The notes below the pieces were generated by a model. It had not been told where the DNA came from, searched no databases, and worked only from the letters and a program-made list of their open reading frames with translations. A DNA stretch of 64,000 nt from Parabacteroides hominis (GTDB lineage: Bacteria; Bacteroidota; Bacteroidia; Bacteroidales; Tannerellaceae): the NCBI RefSeq assembly GCF_014287585.1, contig NZ_JACOOJ010000025.1:1-64000 (forward strand). Reading direction: 5' to 3'. Shown here piece by piece: positions 53,749-62,587 of this stretch. A program made the position numbers and the translations under genes. Position 1 is the stretch's first letter. Every line of letters begins with the position of its first letter.

Positions 53749-55806
53749 TTAGTAACTCATTAAAAAATCAACCAGATTTGTATCGCCTTCCAGCTCCAAA
53801 CGCTTTCTCAGGCGGTATCGGCGCAGCTCTATAGCCCGTAACGATACGTTCATAAGGGATGCAATTTCCTTTGTGGACAGGTTCATGCGGAGCAGGCAGC
53901 AGACACGGAGATCGCCTGTCGTAAGGTCGCTGTATTGTTGTCTGAGGCGGTCTATGAAATTCTGGTGCGTGCTGTTGAAATGACTTTCAAACAGCACCCA
54001 GTCCGCCTGGTTGTTCAGGGCTTCCTCCATCAGCACCTTCATGCGGTCGTAGAGCTTGTTGGGATAGCGTTCGCCCAACGTCTCTTTTTGTTTTTCCAGT
54101 TCTTCTAACAGTTTTTGGATTGCCTGGTTGCGTTTGACAAGGGCGGTTGTTTGCAATGTCAGTTCGTTATTCTTGCTCTGCAACTCCGCTTCGAGCATCC
54201 GGTTCTTTATTTCCTGCATTTGCTGTTGTTCGGCCTGCCGTTTGGCTTCGGCCTTTGCCTGCTCTTCCCGTTGAAGGTTTTTCAGGTTATAGCGAAGTAC
54301 GGTCTGCACGACAAACCAGACGAATGCGATGTAGACCAGCCATGCCCATACCGTATTATACCAGGGAGGACGGACTTCGATGGACAAAGTGAGTTCGGGA
54401 TAAGGACCTTTGATTATGTACTTGCGGACTTTTAATTCGTACCGTCCTTCCGGCAATTGCAGGAAAGTGATTTTTCCGTCGTGTTGCCAGGGAGACCAAT
54501 CCGAGGAGACTCCTTCGATCTTGTAACTGATCTGGTGGTTGGAGGTGAATATCGTAGTGCCTACCCAAGCATTAAATTCTTGGAAATCATGCGGTAGAGA
54601 GAGGCGTTGCGTGTTGATCGGCAAGAGGTGAGTGCCGGAAACATCTATATACTCAAGTCCGGAAATCTTCAACGCCGTATTGCCGAGACTGTTACCGATC
54701 AGTTCCCGGATGTTGATCAGTAAAGTGCCTTGCATGGCGGAGATCAATACCAGGGAGTCGTTTAATGGGATGATGCGTTTGCCTCTTGTCACGAGGTTCA
54801 TATTGTAATTGTCGAAGAGCAGGCGGCATTTCAATGTCCCGATACCGTCTGCCACATGAAACAGGCCGGCTTCGTTTCCGGTCGAGAGCCAGTACAGGTC
54901 GTCACCTGCCGGATAAACATGTTCGGCATCGGCGAATATGCCCAATGCTTCCGTGTCCCGGAATAATTGCTTAACGGTCGGAGCAGGTTCTTTCTCGATC
55001 CTTAAGCAAGGCTGTGCTTCGGCTTCGCTCGCGGGGACGAAAGGGCTTGCGGCTTCCAATGAGCGTTTGAAATAGCCGAGGTTGGTCTGGATATACAATT
55101 CTTTGCCATCCAGTCCGGCATTCGCCAGTTTGCCGATCGCGCTTCTTTTCCCTAATAAGGTGATCGGTGGATCGAAAGATATTTGTGATAATCCGTTGTC
55201 GAGCGCCACCCAGATTTGCCGGGAGTCCTGTACGCAGATAAAGCGGACGATGTTGTCCTGTAGCTGGTTCTGCAGAGACAAATGTTGCAGGATAGTACCG
55301 TCGGAGTCCGTGATATATAATCCTTGTGTCAGGGTTCCGATGAAAAAGAGCGTGCCGTTGGTAGCGAAGGCGCTCGGTTGTGCATTCTGTATTTCTATCG
55401 GTAAAGTGAAAGGTATTTCAACGGGTGGAGGAGTGAAGCGGACTTCCGGCGGAACCGTGTTCAGCGGATGGTAGTGGAGGACTCCGTCTTTGTCGCATGT
55501 CCAGCTTCCTAACATCGTCTCGTTGCGGGTGTAGATCGTGTCGTTGTAGTTCGTTACGCCGGTCACCTCTTCCTGTCCCGGCAGCGAATATAGTTTCCAG
55601 GTATTGCCGTCGAAAGCAAGCAGGCCGGAATTGTTGGCGACATACAACATGCCGTCGGGTGTCAGCGAAAAGCCCCAGTTCTGGCAACTCGCCTTATAAT
55701 CGTCGACCGTATAGTTTTTTACAAATACATAGGGGATGGCTACTGACGCGCACACGGCATGTGCCGTGAACAGGAAAGAAATGAGAATGATCAGTAGTCT
55801 GTACAT
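53749..55806 (-). CDS. Membrane sensor/regulator: propeller, Y_Y_Y, coiled coil, LuxR-type HTH
   Basis: A 685-residue one-protein signalling molecule. Signal peptide, an N-terminal beta-propeller-like sensor (about 20-390, LTPDGMLYVANNSGLLAFDG), a Y_Y_Y-type Ig-like domain (about 400-475, SYKIEGVSSDWSPWQHDG), a transmembrane helix (about 482-500, WAWLVYIAFVWFVVQTVL), a coiled coil rich in Gln/Glu/Lys (505-595), and a C-terminal HTH (about 625-680, LTTGDLRVCCLLRMNLSTKEIASLMNVSLRAIELRRYRLRKRL). No kinase or receiver domain, so DNA binding occurs from the membrane, as in related Bacteroidota regulators. Ligand and targets unknown. Confidence 0.82.
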   Translation of the reverse strand: MYRLLIILISFLFTAHAVCASVAIPYVFVKNYTVDDYKASCQNWGFSLTPDGMLYVANNSGLLAFDGNTWKLYSLPGQEEVTGVTNYNDTIYTRNETMLGSWTCDKDGVLHYHPLNTVPPEVRFTPPPVEIPFTLPIEIQNAQPSAFATNGTLFFIGTLTQGLYITDSDGTILQHLSLQNQLQDNIVRFICVQDSRQIWVALDNGLSQISFDPPITLLGKRSAIGKLANAGLDGKELYIQTNLGYFKRSLEAASPFVPASEAEAQPCLRIEKEPAPTVKQLFRDTEALGIFADAEHVYPAGDDLYWLSTGNEAGLFHVADGIGTLKCRLLFDNYNMNLVTRGKRIIPLNDSLVLISAMQGTLLINIRELIGNSLGNTALKISGLEYIDVSGTHLLPINTQRLSLPHDFQEFNAWVGTTIFTSNHQISYKIEGVSSDWSPWQHDGKITFLQLPEGRYELKVRKYIIKGPYPELTLSIEVRPPWYNTVWAWLVYIAFVWFVVQTVLRYNLKNLQREEQAKAEAKRQAEQQQMQEIKNRMLEAELQSKNNELTLQTTALVKRNQAIQKLLEELEKQKETLGERYPNKLYDRMKVLMEEALNNQADWVLFESHFNSTHQNFIDRLRQQYSDLTTGDLRVCCLLRMNLSTKEIASLMNVSLRAIELRRYRLRKRLELEGDTNLVDFLMSY

Positions 55807-55824
55807 AGGTCTGTATGAATAATT

Positions 55825-55891
55825 GGCACGGATTTCGCGGATTTCACGGTTTGTCGATTATGAAAACTGTGTAATCCGTGTAATCCGTGCC
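55825..55891 (-). repeat. Inverted repeat in the sensor gene's leader
   Basis: ggcacggattt...ccgtgtaatccgtgcc forms an imperfect stem across 55825-55891, related to the gcggattt block of repeat Q. It lies between the -7 box at 55904 and ATG 55806, so it would be transcribed as a leader hairpin. Confidence 0.6.
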
Positions 55892-55903
55892 TGAATTGTG
55901 CTA

Positions 55904-55911
55904 CAAATATA
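55904..55911 (-). promoter_or_regulatory. -7 box of the sensor/regulator gene
   Basis: TATATTTG on the minus strand matches TAnnTTTG. It lies 13 bases downstream of the carB stop and about 98 bases before ATG 55806, so the regulator is probably transcribed separately from carB. Confidence 0.5.
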
Positions 55912-55924
55912 ATTAAATTCTTAA

Positions 55925-58900
55925 TTATTTATATTCCTGCCAGCTCTTAATCTGGATGTCTTTTTCATCCATATTGCAGAAGGCGCTGATAAAGGCGCTT
56001 GCCAGGCGGGCGTTGGTGATCAATGGAATGTTGTGATCGATCGCTGCACGACGGATCTTGTAACCATTGGTCAGCTCGCGTTTGCTGTGATCCTTCGGAA
56101 TGTTGACAACCAGTTCGAACACGTGCTGGCTGAACAGATCCATGATGTTCAGGTCGCCCTGTTCGTCAGGCCAGCAAACAGTTGTCGCAGGGATGCCGTT
56201 TTCATTCAGGAATTTAGCCGTTCCAGCCGTTCCGTAGATGTTGTAACCTTTGGCAGCTAACATATGGCAGGGTTCCAACAGTTCGGCTTTGCTCTTGGCG
56301 GCGCCGGAAGAAACCAGCACGTTCTTTTGCGGGATTCTGTTTCCGACAGCGATCATGGCAGAAAGCAATGCTTCGTCGAAGTCGTCGCCGATACAGCCTA
56401 CTTCACCTGTAGAGCTCATGTCCACACCTAATACGGGGTCGGCCTTGTGCAGACGGGCGAATGAGAACTGGGAAGCCTTCACGCCGATCCAGTCGATATC
56501 GAATGCGCTCTTGTCCGGTTTGGTGTAAGGAGCGTCGAGCATGATACGGGTAGCCGTTTCGATAAAGTTACGTTTCAGGACTTTTGATACGAACGGGAAG
56601 CTGCGGGATGCACGCAGGTTACATTCGATTACCTTCACGTCGTTGTTCTTGGCCAGGAACTGGATGTTGAACGGTCCGCTGATGTTCAACTCTTTGGCGA
56701 TCATCTTGCTGACCTTCTTGATGCGGCGGGCTGTCTCGAAGTAGATCTTCTGTGCCGGGAATACCAGCGTCGCGTCACCGGAGTGGACACCGGCAAACTC
56801 GATATGTTCGGAGATTGCGTATTCGACCACTTCGCCATTCATGGCTACCGCGTCGAACTCGATTTCTTTCGCTCCCTGCAGGAATTCGGAAACGACTACC
56901 GGATATTCTTTGGAAACCTTAGCAGCCAGGTTCAGGAATTCGATCATCTGCTCCTTGCTGTGGCATACGTTCATGGCTGCGCCGGAAAGCACGTAAGACG
57001 GACGGATCAGGATCGGGAAACCTACCTTTGCGATAAAGGCGTCGATCTCTTCCATGCTGGTCAACTCGGCCCAACGCGGCTGGTCGATACCTAACGTATC
57101 CAGCATCGCGGAGAATTTATGACGGTTTTCGGCACGGTCGATCGACAGCGGCGATGTTCCCAATACAGGCACATTCTGACGGTACAGCTTCATGGCGAGG
57201 TTGTTCGGGATCTGTCCGCCTACGGAAACGATTACGCCTTTCGGAAGTTCCAGGTCCATAACGTCGAGTACGCGTTCGAACGAAAGTTCGTCGAAGTACA
57301 GGCGGTCGCACATGTCATAATCGGTGGAAACCGTTTCCGGGTTGTAGTTGATCATGATGGATTTGTAGCCTAACTTGCGGGCTGTCTGTGCGGCATTTAC
57401 CGAACACCAGTCGAACTCTACGGAAGAACCGATGCGGTAAGCGCCCGAACCTAAGATCACGACGCTTTTGTCGTTCGGATAATAAGAGATGTCGTGCTCG
57501 CTGCCGTCGTATGTCATATACAGGTAGTTCGTCAGTTCGGGATGTTCCGATGCGATCGTATTGATGCGTTTCACGCTCGGCAGGATACCTAATTTCTTAC
57601 GCAGATTGCGCACGCGGATGTTTTCCTTTTCCATGTTGCCTTCCGGGCTTTCAACGTAGCGGGCGATCTGGAAGTCGGAGAATCCCAGGCGTTTTGCCTC
57701 TTTCAGCACATCTTCCGGCAGGTCTTCGATTTTATTGTAAGCAGACAATACTTTCGTATAGTCTACGATGTTTTTCAGTTTTTCCAGGAACCACGGAGTG
57801 ATCTTGGACAGTTCGTGGATGCGGTCTACCGTGTAGCCTTTTTCCAATGCTTTGGCTACGGCGAAGATACGCAGGTCGGTAGGGTTGGCCAACGCATCGT
57901 CCAGGTTGTCGAATTCTACGTCGTTATTGCCGACGAAGCCGTGCATGCCCTGTCCGATCATACGCAGACCTTTCTGCATGATTTCCTCGAAGCTCTTGCC
58001 GATCGACATGATCTCGCCGACAGACTTCATGCTCGAACCGATCAGACGGCTTACACCGACGAACTTGGTCAAGTCCCAACGCGGGATCTTCACGATCATA
58101 TAATCTACTTCCGGCGCTTTATAAGCGGAGTTAGGAGTTCCCATCTCTCCGATTTCGTCGAGGCTGTAACCCAGTGCCAGCTTGGCTGCCACGAATGCTA
58201 ACGGATAACCGCTCGCTTTGGATGCGAGTGCGGAAGAACGGCTCAGGCGGGCGTTAACTTCGATCACGCGGTAGTCGCAAGTCTCGGAGTTGAATGCATA
58301 CTGGATGTTACATTCGCCGACGATACCTAAGTGGCGGATCGTCTTGGTCGAAAGCTCTTTCAGCAGGTCCAGTTCCTTGTCTGTCAATGAGCAGGTAGGA
58401 GCGACAACAATACTTTCGCCGGTATGTACGCCTAACGGGTCCACATTTTCCATGCTTACGACCGTGAAGCAGTGGTCGTTCTTATCGCGGATTACTTCAA
58501 ATTCGATTTCCTTCCAGCCTTTCAGCGATTCTTCCACCAATACCTGGGGAGAATAAGCGAAAGCGCTTTCTGCCAGCGTACGCAGTTCGGCTTCGTCCTT
58601 GCAGATACCGCTACCCATACCGCCCAACGCGTATGCTGAACGGATCATGACCGGGAAACCGATTTCGTAGGCTGCCTTCACGGCATCTTCCAGCTTTTCG
58701 ACAGCGTGGCTGACCGGCGTTTTTACTTCTATCTCGTCAAGTTTCTTAACAAACAGGTCGCGGTCTTCCGTGTACATGATCGCTTCGACCGAAGTTCCCA
58801 GTACCTTTACACCGTATTTGGCCAGTGTTCCGCTGGTATACAGTTCGGTTCCGCAGTTCAGGGCAGTCTGTCCGCCGAAAGCCAGCAGGATACCGTCCGG

Positions 58901-59143
58901 TTGTTCTTTTTTGATCACTTCTTCAACAAAGTAAGGAGTGATCGGCAGGAAATACACCTTGTCGGCTACCCCTTCTGATGTTTGAATGGTTGCAATGTTC
59001 GGATTGAGCAATACGGTGCTGATTCCTTCTTCCTTCAGCGCCTTCAAAGCTTGTGAACCAGAGTAGTCAAATTCTCCGGCCTGTCCGATCTTCAAGGCTC
59101 CAGAGCCCAGAACAATCACCTTTTTGATACCACTTTTCGACAT
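55925..59143 (-). CDS. carB: Carbamoyl-phosphate synthase large subunit
   Basis: A 1072-residue enzyme of normal length. Two homologous ATP-grasp halves: the first has KIGQAGEFDYSGSQALKAL and VMIRSAYALGGMGSG, the second VILGSGAYRIGSSVEFDW and ILIRPSYVLSGAAMNV, each with NARLSRS/NLRASRS type metal loops. The last ~130 residues form the MGS-like allosteric domain. It makes carbamoyl phosphate for pyrimidines and arginine using ammonia from CarA. carA is not adjacent. Upstream there is a promoter, a 34-codon ORF and a terminator before the start, suggesting attenuation. Confidence 0.97.
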   Translation of the reverse strand: MSKSGIKKVIVLGSGALKIGQAGEFDYSGSQALKALKEEGISTVLLNPNIATIQTSEGVADKVYFLPITPYFVEEVIKKEQPDGILLAFGGQTALNCGTELYTSGTLAKYGVKVLGTSVEAIMYTEDRDLFVKKLDEIEVKTPVSHAVEKLEDAVKAAYEIGFPVMIRSAYALGGMGSGICKDEAELRTLAESAFAYSPQVLVEESLKGWKEIEFEVIRDKNDHCFTVVSMENVDPLGVHTGESIVVAPTCSLTDKELDLLKELSTKTIRHLGIVGECNIQYAFNSETCDYRVIEVNARLSRSSALASKASGYPLAFVAAKLALGYSLDEIGEMGTPNSAYKAPEVDYMIVKIPRWDLTKFVGVSRLIGSSMKSVGEIMSIGKSFEEIMQKGLRMIGQGMHGFVGNNDVEFDNLDDALANPTDLRIFAVAKALEKGYTVDRIHELSKITPWFLEKLKNIVDYTKVLSAYNKIEDLPEDVLKEAKRLGFSDFQIARYVESPEGNMEKENIRVRNLRKKLGILPSVKRINTIASEHPELTNYLYMTYDGSEHDISYYPNDKSVVILGSGAYRIGSSVEFDWCSVNAAQTARKLGYKSIMINYNPETVSTDYDMCDRLYFDELSFERVLDVMDLELPKGVIVSVGGQIPNNLAMKLYRQNVPVLGTSPLSIDRAENRHKFSAMLDTLGIDQPRWAELTSMEEIDAFIAKVGFPILIRPSYVLSGAAMNVCHSKEQMIEFLNLAAKVSKEYPVVVSEFLQGAKEIEFDAVAMNGEVVEYAISEHIEFAGVHSGDATLVFPAQKIYFETARRIKKVSKMIAKELNISGPFNIQFLAKNNDVKVIECNLRASRSFPFVSKVLKRNFIETATRIMLDAPYTKPDKSAFDIDWIGVKASQFSFARLHKADPVLGVDMSSTGEVGCIGDDFDEALLSAMIAVGNRIPQKNVLVSSGAAKSKAELLEPCHMLAAKGYNIYGTAGTAKFLNENGIPATTVCWPDEQGDLNIMDLFSQHVFELVVNIPKDHSKRELTNGYKIRRAAIDHNIPLITNARLASAFISAFCNMDEKDIQIKSWQEYK

Positions 59144-59212
59144 AGTAATTTGGGTTGTTTAATTTATTGATTTTATAGAATGTTATAACTGTCTTACGAG
59201 ATCACAAGGCAC

Positions 59213-59246
59213 AAAAAAAATGCGTTAGTAAAAGTAACTAACGCAT
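59213..59246 (-). terminator. Terminator/attenuator upstream of carB
   Basis: Minus strand: atgcgttagt, 7-base loop, actaacgcat, then eight T's (59220-59213). Perfect 10-bp stem, 70 bases before carB and one base after the stop of a 34-codon ORF. It is a textbook intrinsic terminator, so carB transcription from the upstream promoter must read through it, or carB has an additional promoter in the AT-rich 59144-59212. Confidence 0.8.
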
Positions 59247-59247
59247 C

Positions 59248-59352
59248 CTATATAACCAAATGATAATCCTTTAAAATAAAGAAATGAGCTTCATTATCCG
59301 ACATATAACCGGAAAAGTACGCTGGATTATCCTTATGTGCTCTCTGTGTCAT
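59248..59352 (-). CDS. 34-codon ORF in the carB leader
   Basis: ATG 59352 to TAG 59250-59248. The product has 34 residues, rich in aromatic and charged residues (ends ILKDYHLVI, with MTQRAHKDNPAYFSGYM at the start), with no membrane segment or signal. A good promoter lies 25 bases upstream, and a perfect terminator starts right after the stop. It could be a leader peptide whose translation controls termination, or a separate small protein. I do not recognise it. Coding status rests on context only. Confidence 0.5.
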   Translation of the reverse strand: MTQRAHKDNPAYFSGYMSDNEAHFFILKDYHLVI

Positions 59353-59376
59353 GAAACTCTATTTTCAAAATTTCGG

Positions 59377-59407
59377 CAAAGATAAGGATTAATCTTCAAA
59401 TGTGCAA
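59377..59407 (-). promoter_or_regulatory. Promoter of the carB leader
   Basis: Minus strand: TTG (59407-59405), 20-base spacer, TATCTTTG (59384-59377). Exact match to the Bacteroidota -33/-7 pattern. The start site would be near 59370, giving a ~18-base 5' leader to ATG 59352. Confidence 0.7.
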
Positions 59408-59415
59408 TAGTTCGA

Positions 59416-59952
59416 TCAGAATATGAATTGTACACCTAACAACAGTCTACGCCAATCAACGTCTACAATGAAATCGCCTCCGTTCCAGCAAGCTCCCTGA
59501 TCTCTTCCGTAATGGTCTCCGCTATAACCGATGTACCCATAGTGAAGGATCAATCCTAATCGGTCGGTCAAAGCGAAAGTGCCTCCTAAAGTAAGTCCGA
59601 CTTCTCCGTGTTCATTTGAAGGTGTTAAATTAGTCGAAGAAGCATAAGTTGCTTGAAGTTCTCCAAATAAACCAAGTCGTTTCTTACACCAATAATGGTA
59701 TTGAGCGTATCCGGTCAGGTATAAAAAATTCGGTGATGCAGTTTCAATTTGCATCTTAATGCCGGCAGTCCATTTAGGATTGAATTTATATCCGATGGAT
59801 GGGGCTATCATTGCAAACCGATCGGTAGAAGCGTCCCATTTGTATTGTCCGTATCCGGCACTTGCCTCTATGAAAAATCCCTTTTCTTTCAGTTGCGCCT
59901 GTATCGTTAAAACAGAAAAGAGACAGATTAAAGTAATAATGAATGTTTTCAT
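59416..59952 (-). CDS. Small outer-membrane beta-barrel protein
   Basis: A 178-residue protein with a signal peptide ending TIQAQ and about eight amphipathic strands (GFFIEASAGYGQYKWD, MIAPSIGYKFNPKWTAGIKMQIE, LGLILHYGYIGYSG) ending in RRLLLGVQFIF, the aromatic C-terminal strand needed for barrel assembly. It is like the OmpA-barrel/OMP_b-brl group of Bacteroidota. Function unknown. It follows a 59-residue lipoprotein gene by 27 bases, likely one operon. AT-richer than its neighbours. Confidence 0.75.
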   Translation of the reverse strand: MKTFIITLICLFSVLTIQAQLKEKGFFIEASAGYGQYKWDASTDRFAMIAPSIGYKFNPKWTAGIKMQIETASPNFLYLTGYAQYHYWCKKRLGLFGELQATYASSTNLTPSNEHGEVGLTLGGTFALTDRLGLILHYGYIGYSGDHYGRDQGACWNGGDFIVDVDWRRLLLGVQFIF

Positions 59953-59979
59953 GCTGTATTTAATTTGAATGATGTTGAG

Positions 59980-60159
59980 TTATCGTGGATTGACGAAAAG
60001 ATTTATAGCTAATTCTTCAGACACAAAGGAGGAATTCTCTTTTAGTTGGTTAATTTGTGCATAAACATGATCTGCTTGCGGCTTGTTGTTCGGAATCTCA
60101 TTGGTGCATGCTGATAACAGCCCTATTATGAATAGTAAAGATAGTTTTTTCACGTTCAT
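59980..60159 (-). CDS. 59-residue lipoprotein
   Basis: Signal with lipobox LLSAC (Cys18) followed by TNEIPNNKPQADH and a short polar tail. Start ATG 60159 is chosen because it gives a regular lipoprotein signal; 30 codons more would be in the intergenic AT-rich region. No domain. Probably co-transcribed with the small barrel protein downstream; function unknown. Confidence 0.6.
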   Translation of the reverse strand: MNVKKLSLLFIIGLLSACTNEIPNNKPQADHVYAQINQLKENSSFVSEELAINLFVNPR

Positions 60160-60254
60160 GTAGCTTAAATTTATGAAGTTTAATAATGTGTGTGCAATAT
60201 ATAAAATAATGTCGTGTTTTACAAGCCTTGCAACAGGAAAACTGGGCAACCCAA

Positions 60255-60510
60255 ATTTGGCAGAAACATAAATGATGATTCATGGGTGAGCTAACAGGCA
60301 AGGTTGCGCCTCGTACCGCAGGCTCTCTTTTGCCGTCTGCTTCAGCAGACGGATTAAAAGATTTAGAGGCAAAGCCTCTTCCACTGTGGACTTTAGGCCC
60401 TTTTCATATTATATTTAAAGGGGTTAAAACCCACAAAGGAACCGGCAAATCCGGAACAATCATCCATCCGTCTGCTGAAGTAGACGGCAAAAGAGAGCCT
60501 GTGGCACAAG
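60255..60510 (-). repeat. Nested-palindrome element P, copy F (core 60325-60495)
   Basis: D/E orientation. Left hairpin ccgtctgcttcagcagacgg (60333-60352) intact; the right arm has ccgtctgctgaagtagacgg, one change that breaks a pair. Left flank (ggcagaaacataaatgatgattcatgggtgagctaac in part) matches the other copies; right flank is short. No gene in 60160-60671 other than this element and the heparinase promoter. Confidence 0.8.
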
Positions 60511-60612
60511 GCTTGCGGCCTAAGACTTCGACACTATAATCACAAGCACGAAACACACCGATAAAACATCAATTCTTTAACGTTTCGAAATGTGTCGTGA
60601 GGAGTAATTTTC

Positions 60613-60643
60613 TTGGCGCAGTCGTTCCGATTTTCTATCTTTA
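60613..60643 (+). promoter_or_regulatory. Promoter of the heparinase-like gene
   Basis: TTG at 60613-60615, 20-base spacer, TATCTTTA at 60636-60643 (one mismatch to TAnnTTTG). The ATG at 60672 follows after 28 bases. This places transcription start after the longer in-frame ATG at 60597. Confidence 0.6.
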
Positions 60644-60671
60644 CTGCGTTAATTCATTAATTCTGACAGAT

Positions 60672-62501
60672 ATGAATAAGGTGCTTTATCTCATTTTTAC
60701 TTGCCTCCTTTTGTGTGCCGGCACACATCTTGCCGCCCAGACTTTCGATTATAACCGGGTGATCGGCCATCCCCGCCTGCTGATGAAGCAGGGGGAGGAG
60801 CAGAAAATACGGGAAAGCCTGAAAGATAACCCCGAAATGCAGCGCGTCTATAAGCAGATTGCCGGTGAAGCCGACCGGTTGCTGGTCTGCCCGACACTGA
60901 CGTATAAGAAAGAGGGACGCCGTCTGCTGGCTGTCTCCCGTGAAGCGTTGAAGCGTATTTTCGACCTTTCGTTCGTCTACCGGATGACCGGCGAAGATAA
61001 GTACCGCTTGCGTGCCGAGCAGGAGATGGTGTCTGTCTGCTCGTTCGGCGACTGGAACCCGTCTCATTTTCTGGATGTCGGCGAGATGACGATGGCGGTT
61101 GCGATCGGCTATGACTGGCTGTTCGATAAGCTGTCTCCGGAGACAAAGAGATTAGTACGTGAATCGATTCTTCAGAAAGGTTTCGCCCCGTCGAACGACG
61201 AACAATATAACTGGTTCCTGAAAGCGGAAAATAACTGGAACCAGGTTTGCAATACCGGGTTGGTATATGGAGCCCTTGCCCTTTTGGACTCGGACGCCAA
61301 GGAAGCGGCTGCCGTCATTGAACGGGCTATGTCGTCTGTTCCCCTGTCGATGCAAGTGTATGCTCCCGACGGCAACTATCCGGAGGGCTATAATTACTGG
61401 GGGTACGGGACGAGTTTCAATGTGATGCTGATCGCCGCTCTGGAATCGGCCCTCGGTTCGGACGGTGGGTTGAGTGCAGCAGAAGGCTTTATGCCGTCAG
61501 CCCGGTTCATGCAGTATATGGCAGGGACGACCGGTCTTGCCTTTAATTTCAGTGATGCACGCGAAACGACTCAATCTTTCCCGGCCATGTTCTGGTATGC
61601 ATCCAAATTGAACGATCCCTCTTTGCTCTGGAACGAAAAAATATTCCTGACACGCGAGGATACGCATTTTACTGCGGAAGAAGAACGTTTCCTGCCGATC
61701 ATCCTGATCTATGGTTCCCGCTTCGATATGAAAGAAGTGACGCCGCCAGCCTCGAAAATCTGGACCGGACATGGTAAAGTGCCTGTAGCCCTGATCCGTA
61801 CCGGATGGCGTAAGGGAGAAGGTTTTTATGCCGGGATAAAAGGAGGAACGGCTTCGGCCAACCACGCCCATATGGATGCCGGCTCGTTCGTGTTCGAAGC
61901 TTTGGGAGTACGCTGGGCGCAGGACTTGGGGATGCAGGAGTATTATTCGCTGGAAAAAGAGGGGGTACGCCTGTGGAACGGTGATCAGGACGGGCAACGT
62001 TGGGATGTCTTCCGCTATAATAACTTTGTGCATAATACATTGACGGTGAACGGCGAGAAACACCAGGTAAAAGGAACGGTTCCGATCCTCGCCACCTATA
62101 CGAAAGATGCGCGGTTGGGGGCCAGCCTGGATATGACTTCCCTGTTCGGCGGTAATCTGAAAAAAGCGACACGCGAGGTCGTGCTTGTGAAGGAGCAATA
62201 TTTGCAGGTGACGGATCAGGTGCAGGCTGCCGGTAAACCGGCTTCTGTCCGGTGGACGATGGTCACATCCGCTATTCCTAAGCAGATCGATTCCCATACG
62301 ATGGAGTTGACGAAAGAAGGTAAGAAATTACATGTGATTATCGACAGTCCTTCGGCTACCGCCTTTTCAGTGGTCGATAATATCCCGTCTCACAGCTACG
62401 ATGCTCCGAATCCCGGTTCTGTCCGGATTGTTTTTGATGCCGATGTGAAGGCCGGTCGGAAGGAAACATTGAAAGTGCGTCTGGTTCCGGTTATGGAATA
62501 A
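60672..62501 (+). CDS. Heparinase II/III-like family protein
   Basis: A 609-residue secreted enzyme: signal peptide ending THLAAQ, an alpha-helical toroid (about 25-340, with ENNWNQVCNTGLVYGALALLD, the conserved Asn/Trp motif of this superfamily, and DGNYPEGYNYWGYGTSFNV) and a C-terminal beta-sheet domain (about 350-609, ANHAHMDAGSFVFEALGVRWAQDLG with the conserved His/Asp pair). The superfamily contains polysaccharide lyases (e.g. PL12, PL15, PL21) cleaving uronic-acid polymers, or a related surface polysaccharide. Substrate is not assignable. No sulfatase or SusC/D genes flank it. Confidence 0.82.
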   Translation: MNKVLYLIFTCLLLCAGTHLAAQTFDYNRVIGHPRLLMKQGEEQKIRESLKDNPEMQRVYKQIAGEADRLLVCPTLTYKKEGRRLLAVSREALKRIFDLSFVYRMTGEDKYRLRAEQEMVSVCSFGDWNPSHFLDVGEMTMAVAIGYDWLFDKLSPETKRLVRESILQKGFAPSNDEQYNWFLKAENNWNQVCNTGLVYGALALLDSDAKEAAAVIERAMSSVPLSMQVYAPDGNYPEGYNYWGYGTSFNVMLIAALESALGSDGGLSAAEGFMPSARFMQYMAGTTGLAFNFSDARETTQSFPAMFWYASKLNDPSLLWNEKIFLTREDTHFTAEEERFLPIILIYGSRFDMKEVTPPASKIWTGHGKVPVALIRTGWRKGEGFYAGIKGGTASANHAHMDAGSFVFEALGVRWAQDLGMQEYYSLEKEGVRLWNGDQDGQRWDVFRYNNFVHNTLTVNGEKHQVKGTVPILATYTKDARLGASLDMTSLFGGNLKKATREVVLVKEQYLQVTDQVQAAGKPASVRWTMVTSAIPKQIDSHTMELTKEGKKLHVIIDSPSATAFSVVDNIPSHSYDAPNPGSVRIVFDADVKAGRKETLKVRLVPVME

Positions 62502-62520
62502 TATATAAATATATAATATG

Positions 62521-62568
62521 TACCGATATGCCGGGTCATGACAATACCGGTGAATGGGCATATCGGTA
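62521..62568. terminator. Hairpin between convergent genes
   Basis: taccgatatgcc/ggcatatcggta, a perfect 12-bp stem with a 24-base loop, followed on the plus strand by caatttttattt at 62575-62586. Lies between stops at 62501 and 62588. Confidence 0.7.
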
Positions 62569-62587
62569 TGCTATCAATTTTTATTTG

